Origin: Burkholderia cepacia ATCC 25416 | GTDB lineage: Bacteria > Pseudomonadota > Gammaproteobacteria > Burkholderiales > Burkholderiaceae | NCBI RefSeq assembly: GCF_001411495.1 | Contig: NZ_CP012981.1 | Location: 1,488,001 to 1,552,000, forward strand | Length of the DNA stretch: 64,000 bases | Direction: 5' to 3' | Shown: in pieces, positions 52,952 through 62,808 of the stretch | Layout of the letters: every line of letters begins with the position of its first letter | Position numbering within the stretch: position 1 is the first letter of the stretch | Position numbers and translations under genes: made by a program | The notes under the pieces: model-generated | Databases searched by the model: none | What the model saw: the letters and a program-made list of their open reading frames with translations, nothing else | Told to the model about the DNA's origin: nothing

Positions 52952-53716
52952 TCAGGTGAGCGCGTGACGGATGAACGGGCCGTATGCGGGCGCGTCGGGC
53001 TTCAGCCTGACGCCGGCTTCGAAGTCCGTGTCGCGGTTGAACGGCACCCGCGGCCACGTGTGCCAGGCGCGCAGTCGCGCGCGGTAGTCCGCGAGCGCTT
53101 GCGCGAGGCGCGCGTCGCGGTGCCGCGCGGCGTCGCCGGCCGGATCGCCGCGAACCTCGTGGATCAGGTGCGGTTCGAGCACGTCGAAGCCGACGTAGCG
53201 CAGCGCATGCATGAGCGGCCACAGCAGCAGGCGCGTGTCGCCCTCGCGGCCGTCGGGCGCGCAGGCGGCGGCCGACGATCCGGTCGTCACGCTCAGCAGC
53301 GCGCGGCGCCCGTGCAACACGCCGCTGTCATGGCGCCGGCGGCTGCTGTAGAGGCCGCCGTAGACGAACACGCGATCCATCCAGCCCTTCAGGATCGCCG
53401 GCGCGCCGAACCACCACAGCGGGAACTGCAGGATCAGCGCGTCGGCCTGTTGCAGCAGCCCGACGTGATGCCCGACCTCCGGCGCGAGCGTGCCGCGCTC
53501 CCAGTGGTGGCGCTGCTCGCGTTGCGCGTCGAAGCGTGCCGTGTCGAGCCGATCGGCGTAATGGCGCGGCGCCTCGCTCGGGTCGAACCCGTCGGCGTAC
53601 AGGTCCGCGACGGTCGCGGTATGGCCGGCGGCGCGCCACGTATCGGCCGCCGCATGGGAGAGGGCCGCGTTGAACGACTGCGGTTCGGGATGGGCGACGA
53701 CGATCAGCGCATGCAT
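52952..53716 (-). CDS. NAD(P)H quinone oxidoreductase, flavodoxin-like fold
   Basis: 254-aa member of the NQO1/MdaB superfamily. The start at 53716 gives the phosphate loop VVAHPEPQSFNAALSHAA directly at the N-terminus. The flavin-binding stretch LQFPLWWFGAPAILKGWMDR follows near residue 100. It is divergent from an HxlR regulator 74 nt away, the usual arrangement for electrophile- or quinone-induced reductases. Confidence 0.88.
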   Translation of the reverse strand: MHALIVVAHPEPQSFNAALSHAAADTWRAAGHTATVADLYADGFDPSEAPRHYADRLDTARFDAQREQRHHWERGTLAPEVGHHVGLLQQADALILQFPLWWFGAPAILKGWMDRVFVYGGLYSSRRRHDSGVLHGRRALLSVTTGSSAAACAPDGREGDTRLLLWPLMHALRYVGFDVLEPHLIHEVRGDPAGDAARHRDARLAQALADYRARLRAWHTWPRVPFNRDTDFEAGVRLKPDAPAYGPFIRHALT

Positions 53717-53790
53717 GGCGGGCTCCGTGAGTATGCGACGATGATGGCCGGCGGCAGCGGGGCCGCGCAATCACGCACCCGGAGGTAACC

Positions 53791-54165
53791 ATGGCATTTC
53801 CCGGCGACGTCTATGCGGCGGACTGTTCGGCACGCGACGCGCTCGCGCTGATCGCCGGCAAATGGACGCTGCTGATCCTGCCGGCGCTGGCCGAGCGGCC
53901 GCTGCGCAACGGCGAACTGCTGCGGCGCATCGGCGGCATCTCGCAGAAGGTGCTCACGCAGACGCTGCGCGAGCTGGAGCGCAACGGGCTGATCGAACGG
54001 ATCGCGATCGCCGCGCGGCGATCGCATGTCGAATACCGGCTGACGCCGGTGGCGGAATCGCTGGTGGACACGCTCGTGGCGCTCGATCGCTGGGCCGAGC
54101 GCCATTTCCCGGTACTCGACGCGGCGCGCGAGCGCTACGACGCGGCCGTGCAGCACATGCGCTGA
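53791..54165 (+). CDS. HxlR-family transcriptional regulator
   Basis: 124-aa winged-helix protein of the HxlR type. It begins with a short arm carrying Cys11 (MAFPGDVYAADCSARDALAL), then IAGKWTLLILPALAERPLRN and GGISQKVLTQTLRELERNG, the family's recognition-helix region. A conserved N-terminal cysteine in this family often senses reactive electrophiles. It is placed to control the divergent quinone reductase. Confidence 0.92.
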   Translation: MAFPGDVYAADCSARDALALIAGKWTLLILPALAERPLRNGELLRRIGGISQKVLTQTLRELERNGLIERIAIAARRSHVEYRLTPVAESLVDTLVALDRWAERHFPVLDAARERYDAAVQHMR

Positions 54166-54216
54166 ACAGGCGGGCGGTAGCGGGCGCGGCCGCTTTCGGC
54201 CGGCGCCTGCGGCGCG

Positions 54217-55365
54217 TCAGCGTGCGGCCGCGAGTGCCGGCGCGTCGAGCGCCTGCCGGTCGCCGGTTGCCGCGCTTTCGATGATGCCGCCGCCGAGACA
54301 GATCTCGCCGTCGTACAGCACGGCCGACTGGCCGGGCGTGACGGCCCACTGCGCGTCGTCGAACGCGAGTGAGAAGCGTGCTTCGCCTGCCGGGCCGGGC
54401 ACGGCGGCGCCGAAGGCGCATGCCGCGTCGGTCTGCCGGTAGCGCGTCTTCGCGCCGCACGCGAAGCCCTCGGCCGGCGGCTCGCCGGCGACCCAGCTCA
54501 CGTTGCCGGCAACGAGCTCGCGCGACAGCAGCCACGGATGATCGTGGCCCTGCACGACGTACAGCGTGTTCGACGCGATGTCCTTCGCGGCGACGAACCA
54601 CGGTTCGCCGCTGCCGCTCTTGCTGCCGCCCAGGCCGATGCCCTTGCGCTGGCCGAACGTGTAGAACGCGAGGCCGATATGCTCGCCGACGACCTTGCTG
54701 TCCGGCGTCTTCATCGGGCCGGGTTTGGTCGGCAGATAGCGGTTCAGGAAATCGCGGAACGGCCGTTCGCCGATGAAGCAGATGCCGGTCGAATCCTTCT
54801 TCTTCGCGTTCGGCAGCCCGATCTGCGCGGCGATCTCGCGCACCTTCGTCTTCGGGATCTCGCCGAGCGGGAACATCGTCTTCGACAGTTGCGCCTGGTT
54901 CAGCCGGTGCAGGAAGTACGACTGGTCTTTCGTATGGTCGAAGGCCTTCAGCAGCTCGAAACGCCCGTCGCGCTCGCGCACGCGCGCATAGTGGCCCGTC
55001 GCGATCATTTCCGCGTCGAGCGACATCGCGTGATCGAGGAACGCCTTGAACTTGATTTCGGCGTTGCACAGCACGTCGGGGTTCGGCGTGCGGCCGGCCG
55101 AGTATTCGCGCAGGAACTCGGCGAACACGCGATCCTTGTATTCCGCCGCGAAGTTGACGGCTTCCACGTCGATGCCGATCAGGTCGGCCACCGACACGAC
55201 GTCGATCCAGTCCTGGCGCGTCGAGCAGTATTCGCCGTCGTCGTCGTCTTCCCAGTTCTTCATGAACAGGCCGACCACGTCGTAACCCTGTTCCTTCAGC
55301 AGCCACGCGGTCACCGACGAATCGACGCCGCCCGACATGCCCACCACTACACGGCGCTTGCTCAT
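54217..55365 (-). CDS. mnmA: tRNA-specific 2-thiouridylase MnmA
   Basis: Adds sulfur to U34 of tRNA wobble positions. The start at 55365 ([20 protein letters not shown]) gives 382 aa. PP-loop SGGVDSS at residues 11-17; catalytic cysteines Cys100 ([14 protein letters not shown]) and Cys196 ([15 protein letters not shown]) are intact. The ATG overlaps the nudJ stop (ATGA), so the two are translated together. Confidence 0.97.
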   Translation of the reverse strand: MSKRRVVVGMSGGVDSSVTAWLLKEQGYDVVGLFMKNWEDDDDGEYCSTRQDWIDVVSVADLIGIDVEAVNFAAEYKDRVFAEFLREYSAGRTPNPDVLCNAEIKFKAFLDHAMSLDAEMIATGHYARVRERDGRFELLKAFDHTKDQSYFLHRLNQAQLSKTMFPLGEIPKTKVREIAAQIGLPNAKKKDSTGICFIGERPFRDFLNRYLPTKPGPMKTPDSKVVGEHIGLAFYTFGQRKGIGLGGSKSGSGEPWFVAAKDIASNTLYVVQGHDHPWLLSRELVAGNVSWVAGEPPAEGFACGAKTRYRQTDAACAFGAAVPGPAGEARFSLAFDDAQWAVTPGQSAVLYDGEICLGGGIIESAATGDRQALDAPALAAAR

Positions 55366-55871
55366 TTGTTGACCGCCTGACGTTCGAATGCTTCGGGGCG
55401 CGGCGCGACCGAATGCGTATGCACGAAATCGAGCGGAATGCGCCGCCCGGCGAGGTAATCGTCGACGCAGCGCATCACCGCGGGCGAGCGATGGCGCTCG
55501 CTGCACGCGCGCAGTTCGTCGGCGGTCATCCACAGCGTGCGGACGATGCCGTCGTCGAGCGCGTGGCCCGCGACCGGCTCGCCGGCCGTGCCGCAGAACG
55601 TGAAGCGCAGGTAGGTCGCGCCGGCGGTGCCGGGACGGTCGTAGTGCGCCAGATAGACGCCGACGAGCGCGTCGGGCGTGAACGGGTGCGCGGTTTCCTC
55701 GAGCGTCTCTCGGATCACGGCGTCGGCCAGCGTTTCGCCGGCTTCGAGATGGCCTGCCGGCTGGTTGATGCGCAGGCCCGACGAGGTTTCTTCCTCGATC
55801 ACGAGAAAGCGGCCGGCATGCTCGACGAGCGCCGCGACCGTCACATGCGGGGTCCAGATTTCGGGTTTCAT
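55362..55871 (-). CDS. nudJ: NUDIX hydrolase, NudJ-like phosphatase
   Basis: 169-aa Nudix protein. The Nudix box is present as [20 protein letters not shown] followed by TA, so the usual glycine of the EExG position is alanine here. The N-terminus [20 protein letters not shown] and the position immediately before mnmA match E. coli NudJ, a thiamine-pyrophosphate and nucleotide phosphatase. Substrate is inferred. Confidence 0.9.
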   Translation of the reverse strand: MKPEIWTPHVTVAALVEHAGRFLVIEEETSSGLRINQPAGHLEAGETLADAVIRETLEETAHPFTPDALVGVYLAHYDRPGTAGATYLRFTFCGTAGEPVAGHALDDGIVRTLWMTADELRACSERHRSPAVMRCVDDYLAGRRIPLDFVHTHSVAPRPEAFERQAVNK

Positions 55872-56147
55872 GGTTCGGCATTTTACCGGTTGCGCCCGAA
55901 CGCTGCCCGGCGTTCGGTCAGACGAATCCGACCCTCGTAATCGTCCGTCGCGCCGGTGCGCGGCCACGCCGGCCAGGCTGACGCGTCGATCTCGCGCGAT
56001 CGCGCGCAAAGGCGGGTGCGGCCGCCGCTTTCGCCTAAAGTGAAACGTGAGTGCCGTCGCTCGCGAGCCGGTAGTCCGGCTGCCCGGCTCGTTGCGCGGT
56101 GGAAATCGCCGGAAACGACCTGCCGGCGATGACTGGAGGGACTGACG

Positions 56148-57287
56148 ATGCATATTGGCGTGCCTGCCGAAACGCGGGCGAACGAGGCGCGGGTGGCCGC
56201 GACGCCGGAAACCGTGAAGAAATACGCGGCGGCCGGGCATCGGGTCAGTATCGCGAGAGGGGCCGGCCTCGCGGCCAGTTATCCCGACGCAGCCTATGCG
56301 GCCGCCGGTGCCGAACTGACCGGCCAGTCGGCCGCGTTCGACGTCGACATCGTGCTGAAGGTCCAGGCCCCCACCGACGCCGAGCTGCCGTTGCTCAAGC
56401 GCGGCGCCGTGCTGGTCGGCATGCTCGATCCGTTCAACGGCGAGCAGGCGGCGAAGCTCGCCGCGGCCGGCGTGACGGGCTTCGCGCTCGAAGCCGCGCC
56501 GCGCACGACGCGCGCACAGGGGCTCGACGTGCTGTCGTCGCAGGCGAACATCGCGGGCTACAAGGCCGTGCTGGTTGCCGCGGCGCTGTATCCGCGCTTC
56601 TTTCCGATGCTGATGACGGCCGCGGGCACCGTGAAGGCCGCGCGCGTGCTGATCCTCGGCGCGGGCGTCGCGGGCCTGCAGGCGATCGCGACCGCGAAGC
56701 GCCTCGGCGCGGTGATCGAGGCGTCCGACGTGCGGCCGGCCGTGAAGGAGCAGATCGAGTCGCTCGGCGCGAAATTCCTCGACGTCCCGTTCGAAACCGA
56801 CGAGGAGCGCGACGCTGCGCAGGGCGTGGGCGGCTACGCGCGCCCGATGCCGCCGTCGTGGCTCGGCCGCCAGGCCGCGCTCGTGCACGAGCGCGCGAAG
56901 CAGGCCGACATCGTGATCACCACCGCGCTGATTCCCGGGCGCCCGGCGCCGACCTTGATCTCGGTCGAAACCGTGCAGTCGATGAAGCCGGGCTCGGTGC
57001 TCGTCGATCTCGCGGCCGGCCGCGGCCCGGAATTCGACGGCCGCAAGAGCGGCAACTGCCCGCTGACGGTCGCCGACCAGGTGATCGCGCACCACGGCGT
57101 GACGATCGCCGGCTACACGAATCTCGCGTCGATGGTCGCCTCGGACGCATCGGCGCTGTATGCGCGCAACCTGCTCGACTTCATGAAGCTGATCGTCACG
57201 AAGGAGGGCACGCTGAACATCGACCTGACCGACGACATCGTCGCCGCGACGCTCCTGTGCCGCGACGGCGAAGTCACGCGCCGATAA
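56148..57287 (+). CDS. pntAA: NAD(P) transhydrogenase subunit alpha, part 1
   Basis: NAD(H)-binding domain I of proton-translocating transhydrogenase, 379 aa, soluble. It starts [20 protein letters not shown] and has the dinucleotide motif [20 protein letters not shown], followed by [20 protein letters not shown]. The membrane part of the alpha subunit is on a separate gene 12 nt downstream, as in Rhodospirillum rubrum, rather than fused as in E. coli. Confidence 0.95.
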   Translation: MHIGVPAETRANEARVAATPETVKKYAAAGHRVSIARGAGLAASYPDAAYAAAGAELTGQSAAFDVDIVLKVQAPTDAELPLLKRGAVLVGMLDPFNGEQAAKLAAAGVTGFALEAAPRTTRAQGLDVLSSQANIAGYKAVLVAAALYPRFFPMLMTAAGTVKAARVLILGAGVAGLQAIATAKRLGAVIEASDVRPAVKEQIESLGAKFLDVPFETDEERDAAQGVGGYARPMPPSWLGRQAALVHERAKQADIVITTALIPGRPAPTLISVETVQSMKPGSVLVDLAAGRGPEFDGRKSGNCPLTVADQVIAHHGVTIAGYTNLASMVASDASALYARNLLDFMKLIVTKEGTLNIDLTDDIVAATLLCRDGEVTRR

Positions 57288-57298
57288 CGGAGGAGACC

Positions 57299-57625
57299 AT
57301 GGAAGTCGTCAATCACACGGTGATCGACGTGATCATCTTCGTGCTGGCGGTGTACGTCGGCTACCACGTGGTGTGGAACGTCACGCCGGCGCTGCATACG
57401 CCGCTGATGGCCGTGACCAACGCGATCTCGGCGATCGTGATTGTCGGTGCGATGCTCGCGGCGGCGCTCACCGTCGGCGCGACCGGCAAGGTGTTCGGCA
57501 CGCTCGCGGTCGCGCTCGCGGCGGTCAACGTGTTCGGCGGCTTCCTCGTGACGAGGCGCATGCTCGAGATGTTCCGCAAGAAGGCGCCCCGGCAGCCCGG
57601 GCGCGGCAAGGAGGGCGCGCGATGA
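57299..57625 (+). CDS. pntAB: NAD(P) transhydrogenase subunit alpha, part 2
   Basis: 108-aa membrane portion of the alpha subunit, with three helices (about residues 9-30, 36-60 and 64-86, including [15 protein letters not shown] after the last). The ATG at 57299 follows GGAGGAG. Its stop overlaps the pntB start (ATGA). Confidence 0.94.
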   Translation: MEVVNHTVIDVIIFVLAVYVGYHVVWNVTPALHTPLMAVTNAISAIVIVGAMLAAALTVGATGKVFGTLAVALAAVNVFGGFLVTRRMLEMFRKKAPRQPGRGKEGAR

Positions 57626-59076
57626 GCATGAACGTCGTCACGCTGCTGTACCTCGTCGCATCGGTGTGTTTCATCCAGGCGCTGAAGGGCCTGTCGAACC
57701 CGACGAGCGCGCGGCGCGGCAACCTGTTCGGGATGGCCGGGATGGCCGTCGCGATCCTCACGACGATCGCGCTGATCGCCAGGCAGGCGGCCTGGCTCGG
57801 CGCGAACCTGCCGCTCGGCCTCGCGCTGGTGCTCGGCGCGCTGATCGCCGGCGGCGGCGTGGGGGCGTTCGTCGCCGCGCGCGTCGAGATGACGAAGATG
57901 CCGGAGCTCGTCGCGGCGATGCACTCGCTGATCGGTCTCGCGGCCGTGTGCATCGCGTACGCGGTGGTGTCGGAGCCGGAAGCGTTCGGGCTCGTGCCGC
58001 AGGACGCCGTCGCGCCGGACTTCATTCCGTACGGCAATCGCGTCGAGCTGTTCATCGGCACGTTCGTCGGCGCGATCACGTTCTCCGGGTCGGTGATCGC
58101 GTTCGGCAAGCTGTCGGGCAGGTACACGTTCCGGCTGTTCCAGGGCGCGCCGGTCGTGTATGCGGGCCAGCACCTGCTCAACCTGATGCTCGCGCTCGGG
58201 ATGCTCGGCTTCGGCATCCTGTTCTTCATCACGCAGTCGTGGCTGCCGTTCATCATCATGACGGCGATCGCGTTCGCGCTCGGCGTGCTGATCATCATCC
58301 CGATCGGCGGCGCGGACATGCCGGTGGTCGTGTCGATGCTGAACTCGTACTCCGGCTGGGCGGCGGCCGGCATCGGCTTCTCGCTGAACAACGCGATGCT
58401 GATCATCGCGGGGTCGCTGGTCGGCTCGTCGGGCGCGATCCTGTCGTACATCATGTGCCGCGCAATGAACCGCTCGTTCTTCAACGTGATCCTCGGCGGC
58501 TTCGGCGGCGAGGCGGCGGCCGGCGGTGCCGCGGGCGCGAAGGAGCAGCGGCCGGTGAAATCGGGTTCGGCCGACGATGCGGCGTTCATGCTCGGCAACG
58601 CGGAAACGGTCGTGATCGTGCCGGGCTACGGGTTGGCCGTCGCCCGTGCGCAGCACGCGCTGAAGGAACTGACCGACAAGCTGGTCGAGAAGGGCATCGA
58701 CGTGAAGTACGCGATCCATCCGGTCGCGGGGCGGATGCCGGGCCACATGAACGTGCTGCTCGCGGAAGCGGAAGTGCCGTACGAGATCGTGTTCGAGATG
58801 GACGACATCAACGGCGAATTCGGCCAGGTCGACGTCGTGCTCGTGCTCGGCGCGAACGACGTGGTGAACCCGGCCGCGAAGAACGACCCGGCATCGCCGA
58901 TCGCGGGGATGCCGATCATCGAGGCGTACAAGGCGCGCACGGTGATCGTCAACAAGCGGTCGATGGCGGCCGGCTACGCGGGCCTCGACAACGACCTGTT
59001 CTACATGGACAAGACGATGATGGTGTTCGGCGATGCGAAAAAGGTCATCGAGGACATGGTGAAGGCGGTCGACTGA
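57622..59076 (+). CDS. pntB: NAD(P) transhydrogenase subunit beta
   Basis: 484-aa subunit with about eight to nine N-terminal membrane helices and the C-terminal NADP-binding domain III ([58 protein letters not shown]). It uses the proton gradient to drive NADPH formation from NADH. The ATG at 57622 has AAGGAGGG 6 nt upstream. Third gene of the pntAA-pntAB-pntB operon. A terminator follows at 59134. Confidence 0.97.
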   Translation: MSMNVVTLLYLVASVCFIQALKGLSNPTSARRGNLFGMAGMAVAILTTIALIARQAAWLGANLPLGLALVLGALIAGGGVGAFVAARVEMTKMPELVAAMHSLIGLAAVCIAYAVVSEPEAFGLVPQDAVAPDFIPYGNRVELFIGTFVGAITFSGSVIAFGKLSGRYTFRLFQGAPVVYAGQHLLNLMLALGMLGFGILFFITQSWLPFIIMTAIAFALGVLIIIPIGGADMPVVVSMLNSYSGWAAAGIGFSLNNAMLIIAGSLVGSSGAILSYIMCRAMNRSFFNVILGGFGGEAAAGGAAGAKEQRPVKSGSADDAAFMLGNAETVVIVPGYGLAVARAQHALKELTDKLVEKGIDVKYAIHPVAGRMPGHMNVLLAEAEVPYEIVFEMDDINGEFGQVDVVLVLGANDVVNPAAKNDPASPIAGMPIIEAYKARTVIVNKRSMAAGYAGLDNDLFYMDKTMMVFGDAKKVIEDMVKAVD

Positions 59077-59133
59077 CGCATGCGCCGGCAACGCAGGCGG
59101 CCTGCCCCGATTCACGGGCAGCCTCGAAGGACA

Positions 59134-59166
59134 GGCCCGACCGGCGCAAGCCGGCCGGGCCGTTTT
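59134..59166. terminator. bidirectional terminator after pntB
   Basis: GGCCCG-A-CCGGC (59134-59145) pairs with GCCGG-C-CGGGCC (59150-59161) around GCAA, then GTTTT. It separates pntB from the convergent LysR gene. Confidence 0.75.
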
Positions 59167-60086
59167 CATGGTGCGACGAGGTTCGCGATGCACGCGGCGA
59201 TCGTGTCGCGTACGCGCACGATCGCCGGGTCGCGCTGCGTGCTCGAGCGCCAGCCGATTTCGACCGGGTAGTGCGGCAAGTCGACCGGGCAGGCGAGCGC
59301 GCGCAACGGCGTGGATCGCGCGATCGCGCGCGCCGCGTGCGAGGGAATCGTCGCCACCGCGTCGGAGCCGGCGAGCAGGTACGGCAACGCGGCGAAATGC
59401 GTGGTCGACGCCGCGACGCGCCGCTTGTGGCCGAGCGTGGCCAGCGCCTCGTCGACGATCCCGATCACGCCGCCCGACGACACGAGCAGGTGGTCGCGCT
59501 GCAGGAAATCGGCGAGCGTGAGCGTGCGCGGCGGCCGTGGGCGGGCGGCCGGGTCGATCAGGCACGCGTAGCCGCCCGTCGCGACCGCGCGCCGGCTGAG
59601 CCCGTTCGCCGAGAAGCCGCCCGATGCGATCGCGAGGTCGACGCCGTGGCGCAGCAGCGCGTCGCCGGCGATGCCGCTGTGCGTCTGCCGGAAGATCAGC
59701 CGGATGCCGGCGGCTTCCCGTGCAACGGCGTCGATCAGCGCGCGGCCGAGCGCGATCTCGAAGTCGTCCGACAGCCCGATCGAGATCGTGCGGCCGATGC
59801 GGTCGCCGCCGTCGGCCGCGATCGCGAGGCTTTCGCGGCAACGGTCGAGCGCGTCGGACAGGATCGGTTTCAGTTCGTCCGCGCGCGGCGTCGGCGCGAG
59901 CCCGCGGCCGGTGCGCACGAACAGCGGATCGGCATAGATCACGCGCAGCCGCGCGAGCGCCGCGCTCACCGCCGACTGCGTGAGGCCGAGCCGCAGCGCC
60001 GCGCGGCTCGCGCCGCCTTCCTCGTACAGCGCCTCGAACACTTTCAGCAGGTTCAGGTCGAGGCCGGCGATATCATCCGTATTCAT
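59166..60086 (-). CDS. LysR-family transcriptional regulator
   Basis: 306-aa LysR regulator. The N-terminal wHTH includes LDLNLLKVFEALYEEGGASR and LGLTQSAVSAALARLRVIYA, and the DPLFVRTGRGLAPTPRADEL hinge follows. The effector-binding domain (about 90-300) is complete. It is divergent from the nitrilase gene, which it probably controls. An ATCGAT-rich operator region lies between them (60092-60132). Confidence 0.92.
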   Translation of the reverse strand: MNTDDIAGLDLNLLKVFEALYEEGGASRAALRLGLTQSAVSAALARLRVIYADPLFVRTGRGLAPTPRADELKPILSDALDRCRESLAIAADGGDRIGRTISIGLSDDFEIALGRALIDAVAREAAGIRLIFRQTHSGIAGDALLRHGVDLAIASGGFSANGLSRRAVATGGYACLIDPAARPRPPRTLTLADFLQRDHLLVSSGGVIGIVDEALATLGHKRRVAASTTHFAALPYLLAGSDAVATIPSHAARAIARSTPLRALACPVDLPHYPVEIGWRSSTQRDPAIVRVRDTIAACIANLVAP

Positions 60087-60091
60087 GACAC

Positions 60092-60132
60092 TTATCGTTC
60101 TATCGATTTGATCGATGAAATCATATCGATAA
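60092..60132. promoter_or_regulatory. operator cluster between LysR gene and nitrilase
   Basis: ATCGAT occurs three times (60102-60107, 60111-60116, 60125-60130), and TTATCG (60092-60097) faces CGATAA (60127-60132) as an inverted pair. The stretch is AT-rich compared with its flanks and lies between the two divergent start codons. Confidence 0.6.
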
Positions 60133-60166
60133 AGATGGCGTTACCCCATTCACCGGAGACGCCTTC

Positions 60167-61090
60167 ATGTCCACTTCAGTCATCGCCGCGCTGCAGATCG
60201 GCGCATCGCCCGACGGCACGCGCGCCACGCTCGACACGATCCTCGGCTACGAAACCGCGATCCGCGACAGCGGGGCGTCGCTCGTCGTGCTGCCCGAGGC
60301 CGTGCTCGGCGGCTATCCGAAAGGCGAGATCTTCGGCACGCGGCTCGGCTACCGGTTGCCCGAGGGCCGCGACGCGTATGCGCGCTACGCCGCGCAGGCG
60401 ATCGACGTGCCGGGGCCGGAAACCGACGAGCTGGCCGCGCTGTCGCAGCGCACGGGCGCGAGCCTCGTGGTCGGCGTGATCGAGCGCGGCGGCAGCACGC
60501 TGTATTGCACGGCGCTGTTCTTCGATCCGCGCGAGGGGCTCGTCGCGAAGCACCGCAAGCTGATGCCGACCGGCACCGAGCGGCTGATCTGGGGGCAGGG
60601 CGACGGCTCGACGCTGCCTGTCGTCGAGACGGCCGCGGGCCGCGCGGGCGCCGCGGTCTGCTGGGAGAACCACATGCCGCTGCTGCGCTGCGCGATGTAC
60701 GCGAAAGGCGTGCAGATCTGGTGCGCGCCGACCGTCGACGAGCGCGACGTGTGGCAGAGCTCGATGCGGCATATCGCGCACGAGGGGCGCTGCTTCGTCG
60801 TCAGCGCGTGCCAGGTGCAGCCGTCGCCGCGCGCGCTCGGGATCGACGTGCCGGGCTGGGATCCGGAGCGGCCGCTGATCCGCGGCGGCAGCGTGATCGT
60901 CGGGCCGCTCGGCGACCTGCTGACGGAGCCGCTGATCGGCACGGCCGGGCTCGTGACCGCGCGTATCGATACCGACGAACTCGTGCGGGCGCGCTACGAC
61001 TTCGACGTGGTCGGGCATTACGCGCGGCCCGACGTGTTCTCGCTGCACGTCGACGAGCGGCCGAAGCGCACGGTGGTGTTCGGCGCGTAG
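60167..61090 (+). CDS. nitrilase/cyanide hydratase-type carbon-nitrogen hydrolase
   Basis: 307-aa nitrilase superfamily enzyme. The catalytic triad is visible: Glu44 in [14 protein letters not shown], Lys131 in [20 protein letters not shown] and Cys165 in [20 protein letters not shown]. The CWENHMPL motif places it among true aliphatic or aryl nitrilases that convert nitriles to carboxylic acids and ammonia, rather than amidases. Substrate is unknown. Probably induced through the divergent LysR regulator. Confidence 0.93.
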   Translation: MSTSVIAALQIGASPDGTRATLDTILGYETAIRDSGASLVVLPEAVLGGYPKGEIFGTRLGYRLPEGRDAYARYAAQAIDVPGPETDELAALSQRTGASLVVGVIERGGSTLYCTALFFDPREGLVAKHRKLMPTGTERLIWGQGDGSTLPVVETAAGRAGAAVCWENHMPLLRCAMYAKGVQIWCAPTVDERDVWQSSMRHIAHEGRCFVVSACQVQPSPRALGIDVPGWDPERPLIRGGSVIVGPLGDLLTEPLIGTAGLVTARIDTDELVRARYDFDVVGHYARPDVFSLHVDERPKRTVVFGA

Positions 61091-61142
61091 GGAAAGGCGG
61101 GCCGGGCGCCGCACGGCGGGCGGCGGGCGGCCCGGAACAGGG

Positions 61143-61167
61143 ACGGCGGCGGTGCGCCCGCCGCCGT
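61143..61167. terminator. GC-rich hairpin between nitrilase and WYL regulator
   Basis: ACGGCGGCGG pairs with CCGCCGCCGT around a 5-nt loop, without a T-run. Possible weak or factor-assisted terminator for two convergent genes. Confidence 0.4.
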
Positions 61168-61173
61168 GCCGCA

Positions 61174-61860
61174 TCAGCGCATCGGCGCTTCCGCGATCCG
61201 CATGTAATCGGCGATCCGCCGTCCTTCCATGTCCGGAAACTGCTCGTGCACGACGATGTCGCCCATCCGCGCGATGTCGAAGGTGCGGAAATCGCCGCGC
61301 AGCTCGCACCACGCGCCGATCGTCCAGCGCCCGCCCCAGTAGACGAGCCCGAGCGGCCACACGCGGCGTTGCGAATGCGCGCCGAGCCGGTCGCGGTAGT
61401 CGAAGCTGACGACGTGGCGCGTATCGATGGCCTGGTGGATCGCATCGACCTTCGCGCAAAACGTCTCGTCGATGTGGAACGACGGCGCGAACACGGGCAG
61501 GCGGTCGAGCGCCGTGCGCTTGTCGGCCGGCATCGCCGACGCGATCTTCGCGAGCGCCGAGCGTGCGCCGCTCGCGAAGCGCGCACCGCCCCAGGTTTCG
61601 AGCATGCGTGCGCCGGCGGCGAGCGCCGCGAGCTCCTCGGCCGTGAACGTGAGCGGCGGCAGGCTCGCGTTGCGGTTCAGCCGGTAGCCGATGCCGGCTT
61701 CACCTTCGATCGGTACCCCTGACAGTTGCAGGTCGCGCACGTCGCGATAGACCGTGCGCGGCGACACCGACAGCCAGTCGGCCAGCTGCTGCGCGGTCGT
61801 GAGACGACGCCCGCGCAGCAGCTCGGCGATCTGGAACAGGCGGTCGGCACGGCGCGTCAT
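61174..61860 (-). CDS. YafY-like HTH/WYL transcriptional regulator
   Basis: 228-aa regulator. An N-terminal helix-turn-helix of the DeoR-like HTH_11 type (TTAQQLADWLSVSPRTVYRD, then LSGVPIEGEAGIGYRLNR) is followed by a WYL ligand-binding domain (VVSFDYRDRLGAHSQRRVWP, GLVYWGGRWTIGAWCELRGD). It follows the VOC gene by 73 nt on the same strand, so the two may be co-regulated. Target unknown. Confidence 0.9.
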   Translation of the reverse strand: MTRRADRLFQIAELLRGRRLTTAQQLADWLSVSPRTVYRDVRDLQLSGVPIEGEAGIGYRLNRNASLPPLTFTAEELAALAAGARMLETWGGARFASGARSALAKIASAMPADKRTALDRLPVFAPSFHIDETFCAKVDAIHQAIDTRHVVSFDYRDRLGAHSQRRVWPLGLVYWGGRWTIGAWCELRGDFRTFDIARMGDIVVHEQFPDMEGRRIADYMRIAEAPMR

Positions 61861-61933
61861 GACGGCACCTCGGCTCCAACGGCAATGGGGACTTCGCGAT
61901 GATAGCGCCGCGCGCGCCCGATGGCCGCTGCGC

Positions 61934-62350
61934 TCAGTGGCATTTCGGCGAGTGCAGGCCGACGCGGTTGCCTTCGGTGTCGATCAGGTAGCCGACGTAG
62001 CCGTAGTTGTTCGGCAGCTCGACGACGGAGCCCTGCACGACGCCGCCCGCGCGCTTCGCGCGTTCGAGCGCCGCGACGACCGATTCGCCGGCGTTCAGGT
62101 AGACGAGTACGCCGTTCGCGCTCGGCTTGATCTGCTGCGGATCGAACACGATGCTGCCGCCCGTGCTCGATGCGTCGCGGTCGAACGTGGCCATCGGCAC
62201 GCCGCCGATGACTTCGCGCTGCAGCGTCGTTTGCAGCACGGTTTCGTAGAAGCGGATCGCCCGGTCGAAATCGAGGGACGGAATGTCGAACCACGCGATC
62301 GCGCGCTCGGGGGTGGCAGTGGCGGTGGCAGTTGCAGTTGCGGACGTCAT
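61934..62350 (-). CDS. VOC-family (glyoxalase-like) protein
   Basis: 138-aa single-repeat vicinal-oxygen-chelate protein. After a repeated Ala-Thr start comes RAIAWFDIPSLDFDRAIRFY, and the C-terminal half ends with GYLIDTEGNRVGLHSPK. The usual N-terminal metal-binding His is replaced (AWFDIP), so it may not be a metal enzyme. The start at 62350 is chosen by family length. The N-terminus is encoded by a hexanucleotide repeat (62312-62341). Confidence 0.85.
   Translation of the reverse strand: MTSATATATATATPERAIAWFDIPSLDFDRAIRFYETVLQTTLQREVIGGVPMATFDRDASSTGGSIVFDPQQIKPSANGVLVYLNAGESVVAALERAKRAGGVVQGSVVELPNNYGYVGYLIDTEGNRVGLHSPKCH
62312..62341 (-). repeat. five-unit hexanucleotide repeat in the VOC gene
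   Basis: Five tandem units of the form GC(A/C)AC(T/C) on the - strand encode Ala-Thr five times at residues 4-13. The unit keeps the frame, so change in copy number would only change length. Confidence 0.75.
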
Positions 62351-62714
62351 GACGAGTTCCTTGTTGCGTTGTTGTTCGGGTTCGGTGCGGAAACCAGCCT
62401 TGCATTGCGCCGGGATTGCAGTGTGATCGCGGTCTGCTGACACCGTATTGTCAGTAGAGGTCGGGAACGATCCGCCGCACCGGCTGGTCGTCACGTGGCG
62501 CATGCCGTCGGGGGAGAGTGGGGAATCGCGCGTGACCTGCGTCGTGAAGCCGACCGTCACGCACGACGGGCTGGTGCCGGGCTCGGAGATGGGAGAGGGA
62601 TCGCGGGATTCGCGGCGGGTGGCCGGTCGTGCCGTCGAGCCGCAAGACACTGCTCGAGACGGGGCAGGCGCTGCCGTTCACGACGGGGCGCCGGGAGAAG
62701 TCGAAGCATTGAAA
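62351..62714. other. intergenic region upstream of the VOC gene
   Basis: 364 bp without a convincing gene. An open frame on the + strand (62448-62900) has no family-like features and runs into the antisense of the methyltransferase. The region should hold the VOC promoter (- strand), but no clear -35/-10 pair is visible to me. Confidence 0.5.
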
Positions 62715-62758
62715 CGGAACGACGCCGTTGCCGCGGATGCGGTAACGGCGTCGTTCCG
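62715..62758 (-). terminator. long hairpin after the RNA methyltransferase gene
   Basis: A 20-bp stem (62715-62734 / 62739-62758) with one G-U pair and a GGAT loop, 50 bp beyond the methyltransferase stop. On the - strand it is followed by TTT only, so it is a probable but not textbook terminator. Confidence 0.6.
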
Positions 62759-62808
62759 GTTGTCGCGCAGGGGCCGTATCGGCGGCCCCGTCGCGACCAT
62801 GATGCGGA

